From Limnohabitans sp. DM1 (GTDB lineage Bacteria; Pseudomonadota; Gammaproteobacteria; Burkholderiales; Burkholderiaceae_C): a DNA stretch of 64,000 bases. Within the stretch, counting starts at the first letter, position 1; each line of letters opens with the position of its first letter. The translations under genes were made by a program, and so were the position numbers. Below are positions 19,922 to 27,020 of the stretch, piece after piece. The notes under the pieces were generated by a model, which saw only the letters and a program-made list of their open reading frames with translations, did no database searches and had not been told where the DNA came from. The stretch lies in assembly GCF_001269385.1 (NCBI RefSeq), contig NZ_CXOO01000011.1, positions 124,001 to 188,000 of the forward strand, read 5' to 3'.

Positions 19922-20191
19922 TTAAAAAAGACTTTGATTGAGTAATTGCTCCAGAATGACTGTTTCTTCCTGGGCAGTGAGATGGATGCCTGAGGCGTTG
20001 ACCATGGACTTAAATCCGCGAATCAAACGAGGAACCTCAGCGTTTTTCCGAGGTCGACCACGACCGCGCTTTGCGAAGTGGGAAAACAGTAATCCCTGCA
20101 TCATCTTGATGGTGATCGCACCGATGGCTACTTGCTCGCCATCAGTCAAGACTAAGCCAGGTGATTTCACAGGGTGATCAACCGCGCTCAT
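19922..20191 (-). CDS. AT-hook-containing small protein, 89 residues
   Basis: The ATG at 20191 overlaps the stop of the 41-residue membrane protein upstream. After a helical N-terminal half (GEQVAIGAITIKMMQGLLFSH) comes KRGRGRPRKNAE, a textbook AT-hook (RGRP core flanked by basics), then LTAQEETVILEQLLNQ. It is likely a minor-groove DNA-binding accessory protein of the element, for example in silencing or nucleoprotein assembly; this is inferred from the motif only. Confidence 0.65.
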   Translation of the reverse strand: MSAVDHPVKSPGLVLTDGEQVAIGAITIKMMQGLLFSHFAKRGRGRPRKNAEVPRLIRGFKSMVNASGIHLTAQEETVILEQLLNQSLF

Positions 20192-20313
20192 TTGGACACC
20201 ACGGACAAAAAGAGTGCCGCCACGGCGATGGCCACGGTGACTGTAAAAACCACAATAGCCCCAAACATCGCCCATTGGCCATGCTTGGATAATTTGGATA
20301 AAACCATGCTCAT
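20188..20313 (-). CDS. 41-residue single-pass membrane protein
   Basis: The frame begins MSMVLSKLSKHGQWAMFG, followed by a ~21-residue hydrophobic helix (AIVVFTVTVAIAVAALFLSVV) and a terminal SK. Its ATG overlaps the previous gene's stop (ATGA at 20310-20313) and its own stop overlaps the next ATG (20188-20191), so it is locked into the translational chain. AAGGAG lies just upstream; the third codon (ATG, 20307) has better spacing. Function unknown. Confidence 0.65.
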   Translation of the reverse strand: MSMVLSKLSKHGQWAMFGAIVVFTVTVAIAVAALFLSVVSK

Positions 20314-20606
20314 GCGCTCCTTTTTAGGGTGCTCAAACTGACTTGGGCACGATGCGTCAGACATGCTTGACCAACGTAGTGACCACGCTCCAGGACACGC
20401 TCAGCGGTAAACCTGATAAGGCTTTGACGCTGAAGCTGAGTGACGATTGCACGTATCTCTTCAATGCTCCAGGTGGGCCTCCAATGGCGCTCTAAACCCG
20501 AAATCGTCATCGGTTGCTGCTCCAGTGTCTTGAGCACCATTCGGGCCTCCAAGCTGATCAATTCAGCAGGCAGGCCAAGAGTTTGAAGTCGTTGAACCAT
20601 TTCCAT
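20310..20606 (-). CDS. Winged-helix-like small protein, 98 residues
   Basis: The sequence MEMVQRLQTLGLPAELISLEARMVLKTLEQQPMTISGLERHW, then IEEIRAIVTQLQRQSLIRFT, has the helix-turn-helix plus wing pattern of small regulators, ending with a basic tail. It starts 6 bp after the preceding gene and is coupled to the small membrane protein by ATGA. A DNA-binding role is inferred from the fold pattern; no family is recognised. Confidence 0.6.
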   Translation of the reverse strand: MEMVQRLQTLGLPAELISLEARMVLKTLEQQPMTISGLERHWRPTWSIEEIRAIVTQLQRQSLIRFTAERVLERGHYVGQACLTHRAQVSLSTLKRSA

Positions 20607-20612
20607 GACCTC

Positions 20613-21068
20613 TTAATCGTCTGGACCAGACCCACAGCCTGCAGGGCAAGAGCCAAGCTCGATGCCGTGCGAGCAATATCCATGTTCAGCATTCCAATTC
20701 TGCGATTCAGCTCTCTCTTGAGCCGTGGCGTAGTCAAATGCCCGTGCCATCTCTAAAACCCGTTGACTCCAAGGTTCTGGCAACCGAGCAGTGAGACCAT
20801 CCACAGAAGCTGAAAAATTCTCGACATACAAGTCATGCGACTGGCTGCATGTGCGCCCAGCCTCATTCGCCAATTCTGTCAATTGCTCACGCAAAGCAAC
20901 TTCATTCACATTCGCTTGAGCCGTCGCATGACTTGTTTCCACCAGACACCCGTCGACCAACATCAGCCCAGATTGGGTGATCTCAATCGTGATCGTGTCG
21001 CCCAAAATCACCCACGGAACCTGTTGCACCACAGGGTCCAATGGGTTGGCATACCGCTTTGAAGACAT
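20613..21068 (-). CDS. Island protein with C-terminal Cys/His zinc motif
   Basis: This 151-residue protein has a beta-rich N-terminus (VPWVILGDTITIEITQSGLMLVDG), a helical middle and a C-terminal CSHGIELGSCPAGCG that should bind one zinc ion (C-x-H-x6-C-x3-C). Similar Cys-rich endings are common in uncharacterised proteins of integrative conjugative elements. It lies 78 bp downstream of ssb in the same direction. Confidence 0.65.
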   Translation of the reverse strand: MSSKRYANPLDPVVQQVPWVILGDTITIEITQSGLMLVDGCLVETSHATAQANVNEVALREQLTELANEAGRTCSQSHDLYVENFSASVDGLTARLPEPWSQRVLEMARAFDYATAQERAESQNWNAEHGYCSHGIELGSCPAGCGSGPDD

Positions 21069-21146
21069 GACGCATCCCTTTCTTCATTGACGTTACGGTG
21101 GTGCTCCATGAGGTTCTGGTGCCTCATCGTTGGAGCCCCTCGCTAT

Positions 21147-21575
21147 TTAGGCCTGATCCGAGTTGCCAGCCTGCTCTTGAGTCCGTCTAGCTTTCATGAC
21201 GATTTGCTCAACACGGTTGAGTGCCAGAGAAACGCTTGTTGCATCGACCCGGATCTCGAAAGAATCCGACTTGCCCTGGGCGCGGTCAGCATCGGACACG
21301 CGATAAATGTGCGGGTATGACTGGCCCATCACGACCACTCGCATCCCTTTACGCAGAAGGTTGCCGCAACCTTCTGCCAGGCGCTCATTCCAAACAGTGA
21401 TTTGTGCTGGCTGGGATTTATCTGGGTCCTGAACCAGGTTGCCCTCATGGTCTTCGCGCCAAACATCGCTCATGATCCGCATCTCACAAATCACGCGATC
21501 TTCACCACGGACTTTGATCTGCTTGACAGCGGGGTCAGCCAAAAGATTGCCCGTCAAAATGCTCTCTGTTGCCAT
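21147..21575 (-). CDS. ssb: Single-stranded DNA-binding protein of the element
   Basis: This 142-residue OB-fold protein matches element-encoded SSBs: MATESILTGNLLADPAVKQ, VICEMRIMSDVWRED, ITVWNERLAEGCGNLLRKGMRVVVMGQSY. The acidic tail typical of chromosomal SSB is missing; it ends RRTQEQAGNSDQA. The ATG at 21575 follows AGGGAG by 8 nt; an upstream in-frame extension to 21653 has unnatural composition. It probably coats DNA during element replication or transfer. Confidence 0.88.
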   Translation of the reverse strand: MATESILTGNLLADPAVKQIKVRGEDRVICEMRIMSDVWREDHEGNLVQDPDKSQPAQITVWNERLAEGCGNLLRKGMRVVVMGQSYPHIYRVSDADRAQGKSDSFEIRVDATSVSLALNRVEQIVMKARRTQEQAGNSDQA

Positions 21576-21661
21576 GAAAAAAACTCCCTGACCGAAAATT
21601 TCAGGCGATGGACTCGGCCACTCGCATTGCCTGTTTGGGCAAACCGCCCACATTCAAATCT

Positions 21662-22090
21662 TCATTGCTCAGCCAAAGCATTTGAGGCTTTGCGATTTTT
21701 CAGATGCGCCTGCAGCCGCTTGATCGATTGCTGGTACATCAGAGACAACACATTCAGTTCACCCATGCGGCGATTGACTGATTCAAAGTGCCGCTTCACA
21801 GGTGCTGTCAGCAATTTCATTTCTGGCAGGATGTCCTCCCAGTTGCGATTGCGGCCAAAGGCATACCAGCGCAAGAACCGTGCACCATCCTTGCGGTTTT
21901 CGACCCTGGCGCGGATGCTTGTTCCGTCGACCACTGATGACTCAGCCAAAAGCTCCATCTCAATCAAAATCTGCTTGAGGCACGCTTGCTGAGAACGGAT
22001 CAGGTTCATGAAGGCCGGACGACCGGTGAGTTGGGCCAACACAAAGCCCTCGGTCCCTGGCTGCAACAATTTCTCTTTTACGCCTGTCAT
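21662..22090 (-). CDS. DUF3158 family element protein
   Basis: This 142-residue protein has the DUF3158 hallmark GARFLRWYAFGRNRNWED and the helical C-terminal half VKRHFESVNRRMGELNVLSLMYQQSIKRLQAHL. DUF3158 genes accompany ssb and the TIGR03761 gene in PFGI-1-class elements. Upstream of it on this strand lie 670 bp without a minus-strand gene, holding the duplicated structured sequence. Confidence 0.8.
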   Translation of the reverse strand: MTGVKEKLLQPGTEGFVLAQLTGRPAFMNLIRSQQACLKQILIEMELLAESSVVDGTSIRARVENRKDGARFLRWYAFGRNRNWEDILPEMKLLTAPVKRHFESVNRRMGELNVLSLMYQQSIKRLQAHLKNRKASNALAEQ

Positions 22091-22203
22091 TTCGGCTCAC
22101 TTTCAAATTGCCAAAAGGTCGGGGCGTTGCCCCTTACCCTTAAAGGCCTTTAGGAACACAAAGTTGTGTATTCCGGTCAGTTCCATCAAATCGATAAGAA
22201 GGA

Positions 22204-22431
22204 GGAGAGAGAACAGGGGGCGGACAGCTGCGTGGCTTACAGCTGGGGAAGTCGTAAAAGCCACAGGTGGCCTCACGTCAGCCATCGAATCACCAAGGCA
22301 TACCCGAGTCGTGGCATGTGAGCGAAAAGTGAAAACAGCAACACCATGTCCAAGGCTCAGCGGCGAAAGTCGCACCAGTTCGTCGCCCGATTCACGACGA
22401 CGATTTCCCCCAACGCCCCCTGTCTCTCTCC
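22204..22431 (+). ncRNA. Candidate structured RNA, copy 1
   Basis: The 5' arm at 22204-22222 (GGAGAGAGAACAGGGGGCG) pairs with the 3' arm at 22414-22431 with one bulged A, giving an 18-bp closing helix. Internal hairpins include CAGCTG/CAGCTG (22225-22245), GCCAC-AG-GTGGC (22260-22271), CGGC-GAAA-GTCG with a GNRA tetraloop (22361-22372) and TCGTCG/CGACGA (22380-22400). The GNRA loop exists only when read on the plus strand. No promoter was identified and no known family is recognised. Confidence 0.65.
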
Positions 22432-22525
22432 AAAACTTCAAATCAGACACCACTCACCTCCAACTGATAGCGAACCGACAAACCTGTCCAGTGAGCGGTC
22501 AGTTCCATCGAATCGGTAAGATGGA

Positions 22526-22750
22526 GGAGAGAGAACGGGGGTCGGACAGCTGCGTGGCTTACAGCTGGGGAAGTCGCAGAAGCCACTGGTGGCCACACGC
22601 CTGCCATCGAATCACAAAGGCGTACCCGAGCCAAGACATGTCTGCGAACCATTGAAAATGCACCATGTCCAAGACTCAGCGGCGTGAGCCGTACCCGTTC
22701 GTCGCCTGATTCACGACGACGACTGCCCCTAACGACCCCCGTCTCTCTCC
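22526..22750 (+). ncRNA. Candidate structured RNA, copy 2
   Basis: This copy has the same architecture as copy 1: closing helix 22526-22544 with 22733-22750, same bulged A, and hairpins GCCAC-TG-GTGGC, CGGC-GTGA-GCCG (22680-22691) and TCGTCG/CGACGA (22699-22719). Relative to copy 1 the closing helix has two compensatory changes (G-C to U-A and A-U to G-C), the tetraloop stem changes G-U to G-C, and GAAA becomes GUGA, still GNRA. This is the pattern expected for selection on RNA structure. Confidence 0.65.
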
Positions 22751-22761
22751 AAAACATCAGC

Positions 22762-23241
22762 TTAGGCATCATTCCCCCCGATACCGTCCAGCCCTGGTAA
22801 CTGACTGTCTTTGAGCCCTTGCAGCCGCAAGCTCAGCTCAACCCAGTCAACCCGAAACTTCTGTCCAATCGTGCGTGATCGTGGCCACAAGATGATCAAA
22901 CCAGCGTCAGCAAGGTCGGTAAATGCACGTCTGCAAGACCGTTCAGACAAGAACGTGGTTGAGTAGCGTGAGATGTAATAGCGACCGGAACGTTCTTGGA
23001 ATTGCTTGAGACCATCCTGAAAATGCAAGCGCAGCCCATCCCACATGACCGTGGCTTCGGCCAAAGAGCCCTCACAAACTGCGATCAGAGAAACAAACAA
23101 GCTCGGGGTTAACCCTGAAATGCGCAATGCATCCCATGCCTGAGCTGCCGAATCCAATTGTTCTTCCGTGTAAGAACGAGGCTCAATGGCGAACCTTGAA
23201 AACAACTCATCGTCAGCTGCTGTTGGAAACGGATAGCTCAT
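22762..23241 (-). CDS. Winged-helix element protein, 159 residues
   Basis: This is a soluble protein whose C-terminal half (YYISRYSTTFLSERSCRRAFTDLADAGLIILWPRSR...KFRVDWVELSLRL) has the helix-turn-helix plus wing pattern also seen in the initiator at 24567-26585 and the small gene at 26598. The ATG at 23241 is favoured over 23247 because GGAG lies 8 nt upstream of it. Its promoter-side flank overlaps the structured leader on the other strand. A role in element replication control is inferred from fold and context. Confidence 0.7.
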   Translation of the reverse strand: MSYPFPTAADDELFSRFAIEPRSYTEEQLDSAAQAWDALRISGLTPSLFVSLIAVCEGSLAEATVMWDGLRLHFQDGLKQFQERSGRYYISRYSTTFLSERSCRRAFTDLADAGLIILWPRSRTIGQKFRVDWVELSLRLQGLKDSQLPGLDGIGGNDA

Positions 23242-23258
23242 GAACATGACTCCAAAAA

Positions 23259-23378
23259 AAGGGTGGGAGAGCCTCTCAGGTAAGATTCAAGCGGGGTAGT
23301 TCCATGGGACTCGACCCCCATGGGACGGAACCGACCCCGTTTGTTCATCAACTTCACCCATGAAAGAGAGGCCCTCCC
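23259..23378 (+). promoter_or_regulatory. Structured leader that sequesters a ribosome-binding site (copy 2)
   Basis: GGGAGAGCCTCTC (23265-23277) pairs with GAGAGGCCCTCCC (23366-23378), which holds the GAGAGG ribosome-binding site and abuts the ATG at 23379. The single mismatch is A-C at pair 6, exactly as in the 18468 leader. Both leaders are preceded by AAGGGT. The interior is another strong structure: CGGGGT/ACCCCG with GTTCC/GGAAC and CATGGG/CCCATG around 23290-23335. Confidence 0.7.
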
Positions 23379-23558
23379 ATGACCACAAAAGCGACTGATT
23401 CTGCGAATCAACCAGTCACGCTTGACCAGCTCCAAGACATTCAATTCCGGATCGAAAGCGCCATGCATGCATTGCTTGGCGGTCAGGAAACGCTGGGACT
23501 TGATCCCAATACAGTTCTCGAAATCGATCAACAGATCAGGGCTGTTTCGCTGAATTGA
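23379..23558 (+). CDS. Small protein behind structured leader, 59 residues
   Basis: The predicted protein runs MTTKATDSANQPVTLDQL, then QDIQFRIESAMHALLGG and LDPNTVLEIDQQIRAVSLN: acidic, helical, clearly protein-like. It opposes the island operon and fills most of a 437-bp gap between two minus-strand genes. A hairpin with the features of a terminator follows at 23578. The N-terminus (M-T-T-K-x-T) loosely resembles that of the 67-residue protein at 18568, but the leader is the stronger link. Family unknown. Confidence 0.65.
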   Translation: MTTKATDSANQPVTLDQLQDIQFRIESAMHALLGGQETLGLDPNTVLEIDQQIRAVSLN

Positions 23559-23577
23559 TTCCAGCTTTATTGCCTTA

Positions 23578-23606
23578 GGCTGCTGCCTTTGGATAGCAGC
23601 CTTCCT
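23578..23606 (+). terminator. Hairpin terminator after the 59-residue gene
   Basis: GGCTGCT (23578-23584) and AGCAGCC (23595-23601) form a 7-bp stem around a 10-nt loop, followed by TTCCTT. The U-tract is short, so strength is uncertain. Confidence 0.5.
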
Positions 23607-23678
23607 TGAGCAACAGGGTTTACGCATCACATCCTGAATGGATTGCTGAACCAGTTTGAGTGTGGTGATGTGCCGCAT

Positions 23679-24554
23679 TCAAACAAGCCCCGCAGAAGTC
23701 ACTTCTTCGTCAACATGCTCAACCATGGTCAAGGCCACATCATCAAGAACACGTTGCTCAGCCGCAGAAAGCCGTTCCTTGCGCATCGTGTGGCGTGGTG
23801 CTTTCTTGCCTGTGAAAACCTCGTCGTCCATGGGACCAAAGATTTTTTGTGCCGCCTCAACCCGCTTGGCTGCATCTGGCTGGGTGTTGTTGGGCAAAAA
23901 GTCTGCACGGCTCAGTGGCTTCATTTCATCAGACAGCAAAATTCGCTGAGCTCGAATGGCGCTTTCAAACATGCTCCTGATTTCATGCTTGAGTGCATAG
24001 AGGGCGTTGTGCTGATCCTGTTTGGTCAGCAGGTCTCGACGCTCAGCAGACTTCAGAACACGCACGCACTCATCAAACATGACGATCACCGTGCTCATCA
24101 TGTAGCCATAGGGGGAGTGGTAGCCCAGAGAAACCGATTGGGTTTGCTGAGCCCGGATGATGGTGTACGACAGCCCCATGGACTTGTGCTCATCCATTTT
24201 CTTGATTTGTGGATCGCGAGCCGCTTTGATCATCCGCTTGATTCGCTCAACACGGCTGTCAATGTCGATGAGCGTGGCATCGGCATATGGGTTGTCCTTG
24301 GAAGTCAAACCAAATAGCTGCCGCAGGGCACTTGCCGCATGTCGCGCACCAGGCACACCGAAGCGGTACTGCTCACCAGGTGCACGGCCCAAATACAGCA
24401 ACATGGCTTCACGTGTGTGCAACTCCATCGTGTCCTCTTCAGCAACCAAACGGCTCACCGGCTCATTTTTGGTTGCGCCAGGCTTGGAGCCCTGAGGTGA
24501 TTGCGTCACCTCTTGAGAGGCTTGGACGGTTGTGACAGCTTCTTTTTTGCTCAT
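23679..24554 (-). CDS. TIGR03761 (PFL_4669) family element protein
   Basis: This is a 291-residue member of the PFL_4669/TIGR03761 family, one of the marker genes of PFGI-1-class integrating conjugative elements. Recognisable blocks are MELHTREAMLLYLGR, ALRQLFGLTSKDNPYADATLIDID, VSLGYHSPYGYMMSTVIVMFDE and QKIFGPMDDEVFTGKKAPRH. The first 40 residues are a disordered Ser/Thr/Gln-rich tail. It follows the initiator gene by 12 bp. Biochemical function is unknown; its constant association with parB, ssb and topB suggests DNA processing or maintenance. Confidence 0.85.
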   Translation of the reverse strand: MSKKEAVTTVQASQEVTQSPQGSKPGATKNEPVSRLVAEEDTMELHTREAMLLYLGRAPGEQYRFGVPGARHAASALRQLFGLTSKDNPYADATLIDIDSRVERIKRMIKAARDPQIKKMDEHKSMGLSYTIIRAQQTQSVSLGYHSPYGYMMSTVIVMFDECVRVLKSAERRDLLTKQDQHNALYALKHEIRSMFESAIRAQRILLSDEMKPLSRADFLPNNTQPDAAKRVEAAQKIFGPMDDEVFTGKKAPRHTMRKERLSAAEQRVLDDVALTMVEHVDEEVTSAGLV

Positions 24555-24566
24555 GGTGTTGCCTAG

Positions 24567-26585
24567 TTATGGTTTGACTGGAAGGGGGAGTGAGGTGACC
24601 AATTGACACTGGCTCACCTGGACAAGGGCTGGATTTCGCTGCAGCACATCGACCATGACCTGATCAATCTTGGCTGCGTAGGCCGACTTGATGTGGTCGA
24701 TCTTGAAACGGCTGGCGCACAGTAAAAGCTTTTGACACTGCTGATCCAGCCCGACAGAGATCGGTTTAAGCCACACCTCAATCTGCTGTTCGGGCATGCA
24801 TTGAGGTAGCTGCTCCAAGATTGCAGCCCACAAAGCCACAGCCCGAGGATCCCGAGCTGGTGCAGGCCTGGAGGCTAAAGCGGGCAGGGCAGACTTGATC
24901 GGCGAAGGTGTTTGCTGCACAACCTGATGCTTTGGCTCTACAGCACGGTTGCGGGCCTCCTGCAGCTCATAGGCCCCCGACAACAGCAAGACGCCTTTTT
25001 GCTCTTTGAGCAAAAGCGATCCGAGATAGGTCACTATGCTTCGGACCTGTCCATTTGCGTCAGCGTGAGCCACCTCATCGAGGATCAGCTGCAAACGGTC
25101 GTGTGGCAAGGACTTGGCCACAGGGTGATCAACCACCAATCGCTTGATTGCCGTTGAGGCTGAGCCAGTAGGCCAGATCAGTTGATCAAAAGAAACACCA
25201 CCGCCACCACCATCCTGAGTCGATTGCTTTTGTGCGCTTGTGGTTGATTCAGAGGTAATGGTTGAAGAAGGAGGAGGTGTAGTCTTATTTGTAATCAAAA
25301 ACCGCGCGCCCGCATGTAGGGCTGTGTTTTTCATCCCTAGCGACTGTGAAAAGCCGCCAACTGGATTGAGATTTCCAGCCGACTGAAAGGATGGATTTGA
25401 CTGCTCAAATTGATGTTGAGCCTCATCGGGGTGTAAAACGACCTGTGATTTCCCACCATCAAGATTGACGGAATTCGCCAAACTGGAGGAAGAGGGGGGA
25501 TTTACGGTGCTTGTTGCACCAGATGGCCATGACCTAACCTGTTTCTTGTTTTGGTCGGCCAATTTGGCCGACTGTCCGCAATACGGACGATCGGCCAATT
25601 TGGCCGATGTATTCCCGGGTGACTGGTCAGCCAATTTGGCAGACTGTCCGCAATACGGACGATCCGCCAAATTGGCGGAGATGTTCCCAGGTAACGCACT
25701 CGCCAAATTGGCGGACTTAGCATTCCCCCCCGCTGCTTGCAATCTTGACTTGCCCAGCAAGCCCAGGATGCTTTGCGCGGTATTGCCATGATTGATACCC
25801 CCTAAACGAATCGCAATTAGTTGCTTGCTCAGTTCACTGATGTTCACCTTGATGAAATACCGACGACGTGGGTACTCCATCAAGGCTTGTTCCAGAAGGT
25901 TGAGTTGGCATAATTTTTGCTTGCATGTCCTGATTTGTGATTCCGACAATCCTGTTTCAGCTGTCCATTCAGCCAGGCCGATGGAAAACCATTCGCTGTG
26001 TTTTCCACCGATCAAGGCACGCTGGGTGGCAAGTGCTCGGCTCAGAAACACGGCAGACGTGATGGATTGAGTGAGCTGGCCGTAAACCCTGTAGAACGCC
26101 AAGCTCTTGCCCAATAGGGCTTTCACCTGCTGGGCATTGGACCGCACATCAAAGAGTGACCATTGAACAGGTTCACTGCGAAGTAAGCGGGCCAGGGCTT
26201 GGCTCACGTCTGGCAGGCGAACTCGGAAAGCCAGACGGGCAGGGGTGCCAGAACGTGATTCGTCGATCAGTCCAGCCTTTTTGAGATAAACCCGCGCAGA
26301 TTCTTGTTCGTAGCGGGACAGCCCTGTTTCAAGAGCCCATTGATCCCTCGTTTTGCTGATCCAGCCGCCGTTGGCGACAACATCAACACCCACACGAGTC
26401 CAGTACAGCAATTGACTGAGCATCAGGCCAGCCTTCGGGTCACCAGCGATCCGTGCCAAGTTGGCTGAGTATCCAATTGGACGCTCTGACGCTAGGCTTG
26501 CCAGCAAGGCCCCAATGGGATCAGCTGGAGGCTCCCCGCTTGTGGGCGGGGGAGGCTTCCTAGCGATCAATCCAAATGATTGCAT
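24567..26585 (-). CDS. Replication-initiator-like protein with DnaA domain I-like C-terminus
   Basis: This 672-residue protein contains two winged-helix units: about 45-130 (LSQLLYWTR...WALETGLSRYEQESARVYLKKAGLI) and about 170-260 (VFLSRALATQR...WTAETGLSESQIRTCKQKLCQLNLLEQ). These resemble plasmid and phage initiator DNA-binding domains. Residues 291-344 are five 12-residue repeats around S-A-x-L-A encoded by a palindrome array. A Ser/Thr/Gln-rich linker and a helical domain follow. Residues of about 582-655 (LWAAILEQLPQCMPEQQIEVWLKP, then SRFKIDHIKSAY) align with DnaA domain I, which in DnaA binds DnaB helicase. The probable role is origin recognition plus helicase recruitment for the excised element; this is inference from domain layout. 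Confidence 0.75.
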   Translation of the reverse strand: MQSFGLIARKPPPPTSGEPPADPIGALLASLASERPIGYSANLARIAGDPKAGLMLSQLLYWTRVGVDVVANGGWISKTRDQWALETGLSRYEQESARVYLKKAGLIDESRSGTPARLAFRVRLPDVSQALARLLRSEPVQWSLFDVRSNAQQVKALLGKSLAFYRVYGQLTQSITSAVFLSRALATQRALIGGKHSEWFSIGLAEWTAETGLSESQIRTCKQKLCQLNLLEQALMEYPRRRYFIKVNISELSKQLIAIRLGGINHGNTAQSILGLLGKSRLQAAGGNAKSANLASALPGNISANLADRPYCGQSAKLADQSPGNTSAKLADRPYCGQSAKLADQNKKQVRSWPSGATSTVNPPSSSSLANSVNLDGGKSQVVLHPDEAQHQFEQSNPSFQSAGNLNPVGGFSQSLGMKNTALHAGARFLITNKTTPPPSSTITSESTTSAQKQSTQDGGGGGVSFDQLIWPTGSASTAIKRLVVDHPVAKSLPHDRLQLILDEVAHADANGQVRSIVTYLGSLLLKEQKGVLLLSGAYELQEARNRAVEPKHQVVQQTPSPIKSALPALASRPAPARDPRAVALWAAILEQLPQCMPEQQIEVWLKPISVGLDQQCQKLLLCASRFKIDHIKSAYAAKIDQVMVDVLQRNPALVQVSQCQLVTSLPLPVKP
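25554..25715. repeat. Five palindromes at 36-bp spacing inside the initiator gene
   Basis: Type A palindromes lie at 25554-25572 (GTCGGCCAATTTGGCCGAC, perfect 9+1+9), 25590-25608 (perfect 9+1+9), 25626-25644 (one mismatch), 25663-25679 (perfect 8+1+8) and 25699-25715 (core 6+1+6). Their centres at 25563, 25599, 25635, 25671 and 25707 are exactly 36 bp apart. Two identical type B palindromes, GTCCGCAATACGGAC, sit at 25574-25588 and 25646-25660. Between the 72-bp halves a G-C to C-G arm change is compensated. Candidate iterons of an origin, or ParB sites. Confidence 0.85.
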
Positions 26586-26597
26586 GACCGGTGTTCC

Positions 26598-27020
26598 TCA
26601 ATGCAAGGCAGTCGGCCCATTGGCCTGCACATGGGCCTGACTGGGGAGGCGACTGAGGGATACCAGCATTGTTTTGAGTTTGTCGAAATTGATGCTGTAT
26701 TGAGTTCGAGAAGGAAACCCGATCCGTCGCTCATGCAGCAGATCCAGATCCCGCAGACGTTGCCTGGCACCCTTGAGTTCACCATTGGTCAAGCGAGTGG
26801 TTCGTTTGATTTTTTCTTGGTCCAGGTCTACCCAGTCACCGTGTGCTTCTTCAAGTGCCGTGGACAGAAACAAGCCTGCGGTCAGGCTTTGAGTGATGTC
26901 CACCAACACGGGGTTGAAAGAGATCGGCTGCTGCAGCGCGATGAACAACAATTCCGGATTGGTGGACAGTTCATCGAGCAAATCCACCTCGGGTGCCTTG
27001 AAGTTGGTATTTGTATTCAT
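26598..27020 (-). CDS. Small winged-helix protein, initiator-like
   Basis: This 140-residue protein carries one winged helix: ITQSLTAGLFLSTALEE...WVDLDQEKIKRTTRLTNGELKGARQRLRDLDLLHERR...YSINFDKLKTML. The pattern closely parallels the repeated domain of the large initiator 12 bp downstream, so it may bind the same DNA or regulate that gene. The ATG at 27020 overlaps the upstream stop (ATGA); a longer frame up to 27104 would be antisense-style sequence and is not needed. Confidence 0.75.
   Translation of the reverse strand: MNTNTNFKAPEVDLLDELSTNPELLFIALQQPISFNPVLVDITQSLTAGLFLSTALEEAHGDWVDLDQEKIKRTTRLTNGELKGARQRLRDLDLLHERRIGFPSRTQYSINFDKLKTMLVSLSRLPSQAHVQANGPTALH

Larger units (their letters stand above)
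22175..22755. repeat. Tandem ~260-bp direct repeat
   Basis: Two copies, 22175-22436 and 22497-22755, begin GGTCAGTTCCATC and end CTCTCTCCAAAAC, and are offset by 322 bp. They share most positions over their whole length. Differences are concentrated in loops or occur as compensating pairs, as described for the two structured sequences inside. Confidence 0.9.

Noticed and set aside
22103-22772. Two similar minus-strand open frames (22103-22453 and 22443-22772) over the tandem repeat
   Set aside because: Both stay open and share an FWRETG-type sequence, but they are Arg/Ser-rich and lack clear ribosome-binding sites. The compensatory pair changes and GNRA loops are better explained by RNA structure on the other strand.
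23238-23678. Minus-strand 146-codon open frame between the TIGR03761 and winged-helix genes
   Set aside because: Composition is poor (Cys-, Lys- and Arg-rich start, no motif), and it lies opposite the far more protein-like 59-residue plus-strand gene with its structured leader.
25554-25715. CRISPR-like periodicity
   Set aside because: The period is exactly 36 bp, but the units are palindromes within a continuous reading frame, there are no variable spacers of constant length between identical repeats, and no cas genes are present.
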